A DNA stretch of 64,000 nt from Luzula sylvatica (taxonomy: Eukaryota > Streptophyta > Magnoliopsida > Poales > Juncaceae): positions 29,189,054-29,253,053 of the forward strand of contig OX326957.1 of NCBI GenBank assembly GCA_946800325.1, read 5' to 3'. How positions within the stretch are numbered: the stretch's first letter is position 1; the number at the start of each line of letters is the position of its first letter. The notes under the pieces were generated by a model. It saw only the letters and a program-made list of their open reading frames with translations. It made no database searches and had not been told where the DNA came from. Shown one piece after another: positions 1 to 11,504 of this stretch. Position numbers and translations under genes: made by a program.

Positions 1-700
1 TCCCAACATAATTATTGTGAAAAACATATTATAAAAAGGTGTATCTCAATAATTCAATTTTAGATATTTTCTAAAATTATTGAGAGATTCATAAACAAAA
101 TTATAAAAAAAATTCAAACACTTGAAGAAAGGAAAAATGAACGTTTTTTGTATAAATTCCAGTTCCAATAAAAAATACATCGTTGGGTCATTATACATAC
201 ATTACTTCTTCAAAATCTTGGAAAAAAGGGAGAGGGAATGTCTCGATCATTTAAAAAATAACCGAGTTATCTCAAAAAAATTAAAATAATACACATAGAT
301 CATAATTACAAAGTATTTATATGTTTTCATATGCTTTTTCAAATTTATATTAAGATGTCAAGTGACAGACGATTATTAGTTTTGATATCAAATCAAGTTT
401 ATGAAAAAAAGATCACATGACATTCATTAAACAATGAGAGCAAAAAAAACTATATTATTATTCAAATTTACGTGAATCATATAAAAAATAATATATTATT
501 ATAATAAAATATATTTTTGTAATCTTATTCATTGTTCGTAACGACAGTTTATTTAAATTTCAATTTGATTAGATTTATATAAAGTAAACAACAATCAAAC
601 AAATATATCATAATGTGAAATTATCGTGAATTAATTAAAATATCATACAATATAAAATAAATAAAATTTTAATATGATAAAAATTCTTAAATTAAAATTA
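1..700. other. AT-rich intergenic DNA
   Basis: I see no coding, RNA or repeat signature here; short A/T runs only. It lies upstream of the DRT111-type gene and may hold distal promoter sequence. Confidence 0.5.
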
Positions 701-912
701 ATCTCATTTGAACCAATCAATCTTTATCCACCTGTATTATTTCAATTTTGTATGTAATGGAGATGATCTTCCATTTAGTTGCACATTGTCCACTTGCAGT
801 AAGGATTATATAATTCACAATTTTTTCAGACCCGACCCGCTTTCTGCTAAAAAAACTGAGACCCATTATCCATCTCCATCCTGTTCCTTTTGCCATTTTC
901 TTCTTCGTCGCA

Positions 913-921
913 AAACCCTAA
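913..921 (+). promoter_or_regulatory. telo-box in the DRT111 leader
   Basis: AAACCCTAA lies in the probable 5' leader. Telo-boxes near the start of transcription are common in plant genes for RNA and protein synthesis. A leader intron is likely: donor GT at 1012-1013 after CTTAG, acceptor AG at 1226-1227 after a pyrimidine run, placing a short leader piece in front of the ATG at 1293. Confidence 0.45.
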
Positions 922-1292
922 CCCAAGCTCTCCTCTTCTCTCTATTCGCGGTGTTAATGGTGAGACGGCTTCAATCGGATTGAAGAACAAAAGCAAACGG
1001 CATCAGCTTAGGTAATTCTTTCTCCAATTCCTTCGTTTTTTGTTCTTTTAGTTTTTAACTGAGATGGATACGGGAATGGAGCTAGTAATTAATAAACAAA
1101 TCGAGTTTTTAGGGCATTTTACCTTAAATTGAGATAATCTTCAGCCTTATTTCATCCTAATTTCAATTTCAAGATTGTATGTTTCAATAATTTCATTATA
1201 TATAATCTTCCTTCTTTTTCTGTGCAGACCTTCAAAATTTGATAATTACAATCCAAAAATCCAATACATTTCAATAAAAGAAAACTAATAAG

Positions 1293-3043
1293 ATGCTAGG
1301 AGGACTTTATGGGGACCTCCCGCCCCCTTCCTCATCAGCCGAAGAAGAAAAGAGTGCCAGCTCATCAGTCTGGTCAAGCAGTACAAAAATGGCTCCGCCC
1401 ACTTTACGCAAACCCCCATCTACCATTCTCGCTCCTCCCCATTCCCTCTTAAAACCCAAAACCCTAATCCAACCCCAACAAACCAAATCCCTAATTTCCT
1501 CAATCCCACATCAAATTCTGCTTGAGAAAAGCATCGAGCCTGTTTCTCACTCTCTCTCCTTAGCCGTGATCGATGAATACGACCCAGCGAGACCGAACGA
1601 TTACGAGGAGCACAAGAGAGAGAAAAAGAGAATGGCCGTGGAAGCCGATAGGAAGAGAGAGATCGAGAAGAGAAGGAAGGAGGAAGACAAAGAGAGGGAG
1701 AGAAGAGAGAGGGAAGAGGAGAGAGAAAGGAAAAACACCGCGTTAAATATTTCAGGCGAGGAAGCTTGGAGAAGACGACAAGCCATGAGTAGTAGCTCCG
1801 GAAGACAAAGATCCCCGTCTCCGCCACAGGCGCAAGGAGAATCGTCAGGATTCAGCATATCGAAATCGGGGACCGCTGGACTAGGATTAGGAGCGGGGGG
1901 ACAAATGACCGCAGCGCAAAGAATGATGGCGAAGATGGGGTGGAAAGAGGGACAAGGTCTCGGGAAACTCGAGCAAGGCATCACCACCCCTCTCGTCGCC
2001 AAGAAGACCGATCGAAGAGCCGGAGTCATCGTCAACGCCAGCGAAACCAAGAAGCCCAAAAGCGTTAGCTTTGACGGCACGCCTACTCGAGTCGTCATGC
2101 TCCGTAACATGGTACGGGTCAATCAAAGTCCTCACAATTTCATAGATACCCCTGCAAAACGTGAAAAATATCATGAATAGCCCTACAAAATTATTATTAT
2201 TTCATAGATGCCCTTTTTTGTTAGATTTGTGAAAGGATATTAACGGAAATCTAACAAAAAGGGCATTCATGAAATTTTAGTAGTTTTGTAGGGGTATTCA
2301 CGATATTTCAGGTTTTGTAGGGGTATATATATGTGAAATTGTGTGGTTTTGTAGGGATACATATGAAATTTGGCCTAAATCAAATTTGATATGTGAAATT
2401 TTGAGTGTTTCTTTATCTAATTGATTTTCTTTATTTTATTTGTTAACCGAAATCTAACAAAAAGGGCATTCATGAAAGTTTAGTAGTTTTGTAGGGGTAT
2501 TCACGATATTTCAGGTTTTCTAGGGGTATATATATGTGAAATTGTGGGGTTTTGTAGGGATACATATGAAATTTGGTCTAAATCAAATTTGATATGTGAA
2601 AATTTGACTGTTTCTATTTCTAGTTGATTTTCTTTATTTTGTTAACCAAAATCTAACAAAAAGGGCATTCATGAAATTTTAGTAGTTTTGTAGGGGTATA
2701 TGTGAAATTTGGACTGTATCTAATTGATTTTGTTTATTTTATTTTTAAGGTGGGGCCGGGGGAGGTGGATGACGAGTTGGAGGACGAGGTGGCGTCGGAA
2801 TGTTCGAAATACGGTACGGTGACGCGGGTGCTCATATTCGAAATAACCGAACCTAACTACCCTCCCGAGGAGGCGGTTAGGATATTTGTTCGGTTCGAGA
2901 GATCCGAAGAGGCTACCAAGGCTTTGATTGATTTGGGAGGAAGGTTTTTTGGAGGTCGTGTCGTCAGAGCTACTTTTTTCGAAGAAGAACGGTTCGGCAA
3001 GAATGAGCTGGCGCCCTTGCCTGGCGAAGTGCCCGGTTTCTAG
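1293..3043 (+). CDS. DRT111: DRT111/SFPS-type splicing factor (SPF45 family)
   Basis: Two exons, 1293-2111 and 2750-3043, join in phase 0 to give 370 residues, close to the usual size of about 390. The protein starts MLGGLYGDLPPP, a conserved start in this family. An Arg/Glu-rich charged helix (about residues 105-155) precedes a G-patch (about 205-250; MGWKEGQGLGK) and a C-terminal RRM with the UHM-type layout (about 263-360; GPGEVDDELEDEV, then EEAVRIFVRFE, ending in ELAPLPGE). The SPF45 family binds U2-associated factors through this RRM and acts in 3' splice-site choice in the nucleus. In Arabidopsis it affects phytochrome and ABA responses. The donor is ATG|GTACGG and the acceptor TTTTTAAG|GTGGGG. 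The 638-bp intron is swollen by a tandem repeat that the nearby pseudogene copy lacks. Identification rests on motif recognition and is strong. Confidence 0.95.
2238..2700 (+). repeat. About 200-bp tandem repeat inside the DRT111 intron
   Basis: The landmark AAAAAGGGCATTCATGAAA recurs at about 2256, 2459 and 2658, a period of 203 then 199 bp. Two full units and a third partial unit are present. Each carries TTTTGTAGGGGTATTCACG and related phrases. The same phrases occur in introns of the RGTA1 and HIBADH genes. Confidence 0.85.
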
Positions 3044-3637
3044 AGGGAAATTACGTTTTTGCCCCTGGTAGGATTTTTTTTAGTTGTGTTTTGGAAAGTG
3101 AAATGGAGGGTGTTTTTTTTTATTTATGTTATCTATTTTTAAATAATTAGTCATTTAACAAACATGATATGTTTATTGTTTATGTATCTTAATTAGATTA
3201 GGGTTAGCATAGAAATGTTTCTTAATAGTTTGCAAATTTGAGTATACCTAATTTGTCAGACTTTCGAAACTCATGTGCATTTTGATCATAAGAAAAGTAT
3301 GATATCTACTTATTTTTGTCTCTTCTTAACATCCAATCCAAATTCAAATTTTTTTATTCAAATTTCTTTTGGTACTTGGATAAAAAATAATAAATATCAG
3401 AAATCATGTCGTTCTCGTTTTAGTCATAATAAAAGTATGATACGGATTAGAAGGCCCAACCAAGAAGGGTCTATATAAGTTGGGACGTTCTTAACGTAGT
3501 TTTATTATGAATTCTCTTTTTGCGTGGTTAAATATATTATTAGAAATAGTATTGCTTAATATGTCATTTAATATGAATATTTACCTTCCAAGTTATGTGG
3601 GGATCAATAGATATCGTGTTCTAACTTTATACCGACA
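3041..3637 (+). repeat. DRT111 3' flank: unit 1 of a segmental duplication
   Basis: Sequence just after the stop codon (GAGGGAAATTACG, then CATTTAACAAAC, ATATCAGAAATCATGT, TAGAAGGCCCA, CTTAACGTAGTTTTATTATG) is repeated near 11.83, 13.69 and 18.28-19.64 kb. The unit is interrupted by a Helitron and resumes at 5793. This is the copy next to the intact gene, so I take it as the source. Confidence 0.85.
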
Positions 3638-5792
3638 CTAGCATTACCCCCGCGCAATTGCGCGGGGCTGTTCGGGTTTATAAGTAATGTAGTTGAAAAA
3701 AATTGTTGTTCATTTTGTGTATGTGACTTTCTTTTTGTAATCATTATTATATGTGTAATTTAGTGTGTTGTGTGCGAGTGAAATTTTGTAGCAAAAATCG
3801 TTTGAATATTTTAAGAGCCGGATTTCTTGAATAATTCAAACGGTTATTGCTAAAAAAATTATCTATATTTTATACTTCATAAGTAAAATAAGAAAAAAGA
3901 ACGAATGAGTCGTCATGAAATTTATTAAGAACATAATAGTTCAGAAAACATTGCTGAAAAAAAGAGTGTTTTTAATTTCACAAATCCTTAATTTCGCTAC
4001 ATATTTAGCACAAATATTTTTCGTCCTTTGTGTGGTCAGCCAACAACAAAGTTTGACGATGTCATCGCTAACCGTTTCGTTCGAACCTTTAATTTAAATT
4101 ATGTCATGATTATTCGCACATCCATGATTTGGTATATTTTTAACCCCCTAATTTTTTTTGGATATTATAAAAAATTCTCTATCTTTTCGTAAACTCCAAA
4201 AAAAAAAAACTCTTTACCAAACTTTTATTTTAAAATACTCCTTATGGATGATATTAATTTTTTTTCTTTCTCAAAATACCCTCCAAATCTCATATGTAAT
4301 AATTAAAACTTATTTTTGTTATTTTTTATTAATTTTAAGAAAATTCATAAACACTTCTTAACACGTAGTGATTTAAAAAAATTTAAATTATTACATATTT
4401 TGTTTATATAATTTTAATATTACATTCTTTATTCATAAAAAAACTAACATTAAATGATAATAAATAAACATCTTGCAAATATATTCATAGAAAATATCTA
4501 TTTAAACATCTATTTTTTATGTTAGTTTTCTTTTTATGTATTTTTTAATAGTTTTGTGATATTTTATTTTTAAATATTTGCAAGATGTTCTTTTATTAAT
4601 ATTGTTCAACTTATTATAATTTTATTTTAGTTTTTCAAGAAAAATAATAAAGGACCAAAATGTAAATTTTAAAACTTCGAAGGACCAAAATACAAATATA
4701 AAGGACCAAAATGTGAAAAAAGGACCAAAATATAAAATTTTTAAAAAAATAGGACCAATTTGAGGCCCCTGGACTAAAATGTAAATTCCAAAACTTCGAA
4801 GGGCCAAAATGCAAATATAAAGGACCAAAAGGTAAAAAAAAATGACCAAAATGTAATTTTTTTTCGAAAAAAAGACCAATTTGTAAATAAAAAAGGAACC
4901 AAATGTAAAAAAAAAAAAAAATTTATCAATAGGCCCCTGGTGACGTGGCTGCACCAGGCAAGAAAATAATAAAGGACCAAAATGTAAATTTTAAAACTTC
5001 GAAGGACCAAAATGCAAATATAAAGGACCAAAATGTGAAAAAAGGACCAAAATATAATTTTTTTTAAAAAATAGGACCAATTTGAGGCCCCTGGACTTAA
5101 ATGTAAATTTCAAAACTTCGAAGGGCCAAAATGCAAATATAAAGGACCAAAATGTAAAAAGAAAAGGACCAAAATGTAATTTTTTTTTTCCGAAAAAAGG
5201 ACCAATTTGTAAATAAAAAAGGACCAAAATGTAAAATAAATATTTTTTTCAAAACTTCGAAGGGCCAAAATGCAAATATAAAGGACAAAAATGTAAAAAA
5301 AAAAGGACCAAAATGTAATTTTTTCCGAAAAGAGGACCAATTTGTAAATAAAAAAGGACCAAAATGTAAAAATAATATTGTTTTTTACAAAGAGGCCCCT
5401 GGTGACGTGGCTGCACCAGGCAAGAAAAATAATAAAGGACCAAAATGTAAATTTTAAAACTTGGAAGGACCAAAATGCAAATATAAAGGACCGAAATGTG
5501 ATAAAAAAGGACCAAAATGTAATTTTTTTTAAAAAACAGGACCAATTTGAGGCCCCTGGACCCAAATGTGAATATTAAAACTTCGAAGGACCAAAATGCA
5601 AATATAAAGGACCAAAATGTAAAAAAAAAGGATCAAAATGTAATTTTTTTTTTAAAAACAGGACCAAATTGTAAATTAAAAAGGACCAAAATGTTAAATT
5701 TTTTTTTTTTTTACAAATAGGCCCCTGGTGACGTGGCTGCACCAGGAGGCAGCAAATCCCCTTGCATTAGTATATAGTATAGATAGTATAGA
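3638..5792 (-). mobile_element. Non-autonomous Helitron 1
   Basis: Read on the minus strand it starts TCTATACTATC at 5792 and ends with the palindrome CCCGCGCAATTGCGCGGG, a short spacer and CTAG at 3638, followed by host T. TC start, subterminal hairpin, CTRR end and insertion between A and T without target duplication are the Helitron signature. The flanks rejoined (3637 to 5793) match the uninterrupted copy at about 19.58-19.62 kb. No Rep/helicase coding remains, so it depended on another element. Confidence 0.85.
4650..5745 (+). repeat. Short tandem repeat GGACCAAAATGTAAA in Helitron 1
   Basis: Dozens of degenerate copies of a 15-25 bp word fill this interval. They form three larger blocks, each ending in GGCCCCTGGTGACGTGGC and CTGCACCAGG (near 4932, 5392 and 5720). 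A related array fills Helitron 2. Confidence 0.85.
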
Positions 5793-8147
5793 TTACATTC
5801 TCGTCTGCATATTATAATTGAGATCTGGAGGAGTGTGACTTGTGAGTTGAATTCGTTCTCCCGCGAACCTCATTTCAGTTGATCATTTCAGTTGACTGGC
5901 TCACACCTTCTCCTCAGATTAGCACTTTCTCTCTTTATCATGTCAAAGAAAATTTCATCTGTTTCTTGATTGGGTTTAGTGGGAAGACAACACCGAATCT
6001 TACTAGCACGGAAAAAAAAGAAACTAAAGTTATTTGGCGAGCTGATATTAATGTAATCCTGAGATTGGTCTACAATAAAAGAAAATATTGTAATGAAAAA
6101 ATAAATAATTTATGTAATATTAATTATGTTGATATTTGTATTTTCTATTCTAGTATTGTTATTGTCTAGATGACCATGATGATGATGAAATTATTTACTG
6201 ACAAATAATTTGAAATCTCGATATGCAAGACGAATCTAGTCGGCGGTTTAACCTGAACCCGACAATTGAAATCTCGGGTTTTATAGACCAGATGATATAT
6301 AGTCCAATATTTTAAATCTCAGTTTGTATATAATAGAATTCGGGTTGGATTTAGTTCGTGGTTTCATATCTTTGTTTCGATACCGGATTCTAAACTATTG
6401 GAGATTTCAATCAAATATCATATAATTAATTACAATACACTATATAAAACATGTCATGATTTATGTCCAATATTGCAAATAGCACGCTATATCAACGATA
6501 TATCATGATATATCGCAGTTTGGATGCTAAGTTGTTCACGATGTTGTCATGTTATCTTCCTTTTAACTATGAACGGTTTTTTTCAACATAACATATTAAA
6601 AATAAAATGAAATTAATTGAAATTTTTTATACAACAACTAAATAAAAGTTTCATACGAATATATATAAGTTATTTTAGATTATTGTTATAGAAAAAAAAA
6701 AATTATGCGCAAAGCAAAACATTACAAATATCTATATTATTCTAAGTATAACGAGTTAATTAATATTTTGATTATGTATTTAATTTAAATGAGTTGAATA
6801 CAAGTTTGCCATTTTCATGAGACGCTATATTAATTGCATAATAATACGATAACGATGTGGCTGTTTGGGTAGATGTCTTAGAAAATACACAAGTATCTAA
6901 AACTTCCGTGGTTGAAGCTTCCGCAGTTGTTTAGATTCTTATGTTTGGATGTAAGAAACTCGCACTACTGCAATTACAGTTCTACTGTTTTGAGTACATA
7001 CAATATATAAATCTAGCAAATTCAAGTCATTCAAATAAAACAAATTAAAATACAAATTCATAATTACATTTATATATTAGAGTTTTTCATTCTATTATTA
7101 AAATATTAAGGAACAAATCTTCATAACAAGGATGGTAATAATAAACTTTTAGAAATGTTGCGAGAGATTGTGAGTTCAATTTTTATTGACATCAATAAAT
7201 AGATGACATATTAGCCTTCTCCGTTTATTATAAAAAAAAAAAAAAAATCGAGACACCAGCAGCACAAACAAATGCAACTAATTTGCCAATTGTTTCATCT
7301 CAATTTCAAGGTTGCGACGCCTTTCTATAAAGGCTCCAATTTTTCTTAGTATTTGAGCTGTACCTATACATAGATTTTCTGCTTAAGAACCTGTTGTGTA
7401 ATTTTTTTACAAATAAGCCAATGAAAAGTTCAAAATTACCTTTTCAAATAAGTATAATTTTTTTTTATAAAGTTAGATCCGCACCCTCTCGCTTCAGCGG
7501 AAATTAGTTGTAACAGTAATGACGTTACAAAGACAAGCCCCATCAGATTTTCTAACTCGACGTGGTGATCTCGCGGCCTCACGATTGCAGTTAATTCTTC
7601 TTTCACAACCTTCTTAGTTAACTACACAAAAATCACGAAAAATTAGTTATCAATATATATAAGATTACACAAAAAAAATTCAATTACCTCGATGGATTAA
7701 CCAGCGGCGAGATAGGCGGATTGAGAAGAGTCCTTGTCGAAATATTTCCAAGATTTTTTTTCCATTATGATCGAATTTCTGAAAGTCAATAGTTTTTTTT
7801 CCATTCAGATCAGTATGATTTTGAGCAAGTAATACTAATGATGTGAATTAGGCTCATATATGTACTACGGTCGTACGGACACTTCCTTCAGGTATTAGAA
7901 TTGTGCATTACCAAATATTTCACTCATTTGGGCTTTTGTACAAAATTAATTCAGTTAAATTATTTCCAAACAAAGAGGCCCAGTTTATTTGAATTGTTAG
8001 ATAGGTCGTTTAATTAATGCAATATTATTTCAAGTGTTGAATGTAAGTGTAAATTATGACTCTTATCTATTTATTATTTAGAAGAGAATTTATTATTTAG
8101 AAGAGAGATTTTGAACTCTCTCTAAATTTTCTCAAAAAACAAAAAAC
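5793..8147. other. Rest of duplicated unit 1 plus unassigned AT-rich DNA
   Basis: About 5793-5830 continues unit 1 (TATTATAATTGAGAT). The stretch 6680-6930 matches 12670-12840 and about 13600-13660 (GAATACAAGTTTGCCAT, GTATCTAAAACTT), so the duplicated unit reaches at least to 6930. The rest is unrecognised. A less AT-rich patch at about 7480-7760 looks like a fragment of something once coding but has no sustained frame. Confidence 0.5.
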
Positions 8148-8156
8148 AAAATAATA

Positions 8157-9100
8157 GGAATTCTTCAAAAATCCCCTAACGATTTCTTCAAATTATGAAA
8201 AAACTCCTTGTCTTTTTAAAAAAACCTCTATCTTTTTTAATCACCTCAAAAACCCCCTATATATTTTTTTCTTCCAAAAACCCCCTAACATTTATAGATT
8301 CCCTAAAAAAACCCCTATCTTTTTGTTATATTTTTTAAAAATAACCATTATACCCCCATAATTTAATTTTAAAATGTTAAAAAATAAATAATACATTTAT
8401 ATTAAAATATTATAATAAATAATACATAAATATTAAAATATTATGATAATATCATTTTCGACAATTATTAATATTTTTATATCTATAAATGCTAAAAAGA
8501 ATCCACAAAAAGAATCCAAAAAAAGAATCCAAGGTCCAAAATATACTATTGAAATTAGCAAAATATATTTTTGTATATATCAAAATATACTGTTGAAAAT
8601 ATATTATTTTATTCTTAATTTTAGCCATGTTAACATGTTGGATTCAACAGTAAATTTTGTTCATTTAAATAGTATATTTTGCTAATTTCATTAGTATATT
8701 TTTCCTGCGGGGATTCTTTTTTTGGATTCTCCTTAGCAAACCTGTTTTTATATCTATGTGCTATTTAATATAATATTTTAATATCTTTATATTATTTATA
8801 ATAATAATTTAATATTTATTTATTATAATATTTTAGTATTTATGTATTATGAATTTTTTATATTTTAATATCTATTTATTATTTATTAAATTATGGATAT
8901 TTATAAAATAAAATTATGAGAAGGGGTATAATGATCATTTTAAAATCATAACAAAAAGATAGGAGTTTTTTGAGGGAAAATTAAAATGTCAGGGGGCTTT
9001 TGGAGGAAGCATAAAATATAAGGGATTTTTAGGGAATCTAAAAAGATAGGAGGTTTTTCATAATTTTCAGAAAAGTTAGGGATTTTTTGAAGAATTTCCC
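8157..9100. mobile_element. Foldback/Mutator-like MITE with long inverted ends
   Basis: The left end (GGAATTCTTCAAAAATCCCC) and right end are inverted copies for roughly 200 bp, both carrying runs of five to seven A or T interrupted by CCCC/GGGG. A direct repeat AAAATAATA flanks it (8148-8156 and 9101-9109). A 9-bp duplication with long inverted ends fits a non-autonomous Mutator-like or foldback element. A second, inner inverted pair (about 8498-8560 and 8670-8735, around GAATCCAAAAAAAGAATCC) suggests a nested element. No gene is carried. The target repeat is low-complexity, so its length is less certain. Confidence 0.7.
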
Positions 9101-9296
9101 AAAATAATAATTTATCAAACAAAAATCGTGTACCAATTGAGCTATTTACCGTAGTTACGTTTACTAATTGTCATTCTACATTATTAAACAAAAAGTAATA
9201 TTATACACCTAGATTTTACATCTAGAATACATCTAGATATACACGTGATATTTCAATTTTACAACATTTAAAATTTTGTTCCTTTTTTAAACTTAA

Positions 9297-11102
9297 CTAG
9301 CTTTATCCCCGCGCAATTGCGCGGGATGTTTTTTATATAATTATTTAAATAGAATTAACGCGTGTGCCAGTTAACGAAAATGCGTTTGAACTAAATTAAT
9401 CTAATCATGACATATTTGCAAATATCATGATGTCAATAGATGCATAAAGTTCATGAAATTAGTCTATCACGGATATTATTTTCTAATATAATTTGTATAA
9501 ATATCATTTGTTCAGGTGCTTCTAAAATCGGAAAAAAGACCAAATTTTAAATATGTATGTAAAATAGGAAAAAAAAAGACCAAATGTAAAAAAGGACCAA
9601 AATGTAAAATAAGAAAAAGGGTCAAAATGTAAAAAAAGACCGAAATATAAATAAAAAGGATCATTATGTAAATTAAAACTAAAAGTACCAAAATGTAAAT
9701 AAAAAGGACCAAAATGTAAATTAAAAATGATAAAAAGGACCGAAATATAAATTAAAAGGACTAAAATATAAATAAAAATGACCAGAATGTAAATTAAAAT
9801 TAAAAAGAACCAAAATGTAAATTAAAAAATGTAAAAAAGGACCGAAATGTAAATAAAAAGGACCAAAATGTAAATAAAAAGGACCAAAGTGTAAATTAAA
9901 ATTAAAATTGACCAAAATATAATTAAAAAATACTTTTTTTACACAAAAGCCGTTGATGACGTGGAGGCTTAGAATTGCAAGAAATTTGTCTACTTTATAC
10001 ATAAGATATAATATAATGTATGTAAAATAAGAAAAAAATATCAAATGTAAAAAAGGACCAAAATGTAAAATAAGAAAAAAGGATCGAATTAGGGATGTCA
10101 ATGGGCCGGGTAGAAACCCGAACCCGCGGGTACCCGACCCGAACTGGGCGGGTAAGACCCGAAAAAAATACCCGCGGGTCGGGTAATACCCGAAAAAAAA
10201 TACCCGGTCCGGGTTCGGGTTCGGGTTCGGGGGAAATTTTTTACCCGCGGGTATACCCGTTACCCGAACCCATACCCGAAAAATACCCGAAAATTACCCA
10301 TAATAAGAAAATTTTGGATGTTTTATGGATTAATTATTTGTAATATTTGGATTTTTGATGTATTTGTACAAGTTGTTTGTTTTATGTATTTAAAATTATT
10401 TTTAATTTTACATATTTGTATAATAATTTTTAATTTTTTAATTTTTTTAGATTATTTATTAATAATTTTCGGGTAACGGGTTCGGGTATACCCGTTACCC
10501 GCGGGTTCGGGTTCGGGTATGGATTTTTACCCGTGGGTATTTTGGGTTCGGGTTCGGGTAATACCCGAAATTTCGGGTTCGGGTATGGGGGAGGCTTACC
10601 CGAACCCGACCCGCCCCGTTGACATCCCTAGATCGAATGTAAAAAAGGATCGAAATGTAAATTAAAAAGGACCAAAACGTAAATAAAAAGGACCAACATT
10701 TAAATTAAAACTAAAAAGGACCAAAATGTAAATTAAAAATGTAAAAAGGACCGAAATGTAAATAAAAGGGGACCAAAATGTAAATAAAAAGGACAAAAAT
10801 TAAAATTAAAACTAAAAATGACCAAAATGTAAATTAAAAAAGTAAAAAATGATCGAAATGTAAATAAAAAGGATCAAAATGTAAACAAAAAGGATCAAAA
10901 TGTAAATTATAACTAAACAGGACCGAAATGTAAATAAAATGGATCAAAATGTAAATTAAAAAATATTTTTTTTACAAAAAAGCCCTTGATTACGAATAAA
11001 ATGAACCAAAATGTAAATAAAAAAAATATTTTTTTTACAAAAAAACCCCTGATGACGTGGAGGATTAGAATTGCAAGGATTTTGTCTACTTTATACATAA
11101 GA
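9297..11102 (-). mobile_element. Non-autonomous Helitron 2
   Basis: On the minus strand it begins TCTTATGTATAAAG at 11102 and ends CCCGCGCAATTGCGCGGG, seven bases and CTAG at 9297, then host T. The palindrome is the one in Helitron 1. The interior is again an array of GACCAAAATGTAAA words, with TGATGACGTGGAGG near the 5' end. A second internal 5' end lies at about 10006, so the element looks like a partial tandem dimer. The intact M1 copy at 12018-12201 gives the empty site. A hAT-type MITE is nested inside. Confidence 0.82.
10090..10630. mobile_element. hAT-type MITE, 541 bp
   Basis: Terminal inverted repeats TAGGGATGTCAA and TTGACATCCCTA are flanked by the perfect 8-bp direct repeat GATCGAAT (10082-10089 and 10631-10638). 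Eight-base duplication and this end type are typical of hAT elements. The interior is rich in CCCGAACCC/GGGTTCGGG words that can fold on themselves. No transposase is present. It inserted into Helitron 2, so it is younger. Confidence 0.9.
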
Positions 11103-11504
11103 TTAATATGAATGTATTGTAAATTGACACATACGCACTAAATGATTTCTAAATGCAAAATCTAGATGTCTAACATTATTCATTAAGCAAATAGTCTATT
11201 ATTTATAATGGAAAATGCTTCATATACCGAAGTAAATTACAGAAGTGCTACCGATTGAAATTTAATGGAAAGAAATGGAATGAAATGCTTATGGGCCCCA
11301 CTAAATTTTTTCTATGTAAGTAATTTCGGTAATACTTCGGTGGTTAAGTTATGTGAACGTATCATTCTTGTATTTATAATTGATGGTTACACAAAATTGT
11401 AAATTGAATAGTTTATTTAATTGAATCGCAATTTATTTCTCAACTTTTTTGACTGGGGTACGGGGTTGTCCTTTAACCAAAATATTAAGAACTTCACGAG
11501 TGGC

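Larger units (their letters stand above)
9196..11178. mobile_element. Small MITE (family M1) split by Helitron 2
   Basis: The left part (about 9196-9296) and right part (11103-about 11178) together match, in reverse complement, the intact 184-bp element at 12018-12201. The ends carry inverted CTAGATTTT/AAAATCTAG motifs. Helitron 2 sits between the halves. Confidence 0.7.

Noticed and set aside
1420..2174. Minus-strand frames of 95-173 codons over DRT111 exon 1
   Set aside because: Shadows of the coding exon; the Ser/Leu-rich translations are the complement of the Arg/Glu-rich region.
4622..5578. Long minus-strand frames rich in FGPF, YILVL and WSF
   Set aside because: They are translations of the GGACCAAAATGTAAA tandem repeat inside Helitron 1. 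The frames shift with repeat length and do not resemble a protein family.
6479..6540. Short palindromic run (GATATATCATGATATATC) as a regulatory site
   Set aside because: A/T palindromes are common by chance in DNA this AT-rich, and no gene is nearby.
10090..10630. CRISPR-like or centromere-like repeat suggested by CCCGAACCC words
   Set aside because: Inverted ends and an 8-bp target duplication identify a hAT-type MITE; CRISPR arrays do not occur in plant nuclear DNA.
9512..11098. Minus-strand HFGPFYLHFGPF-type frames
   Set aside because: Same cause: the related tandem array in Helitron 2.
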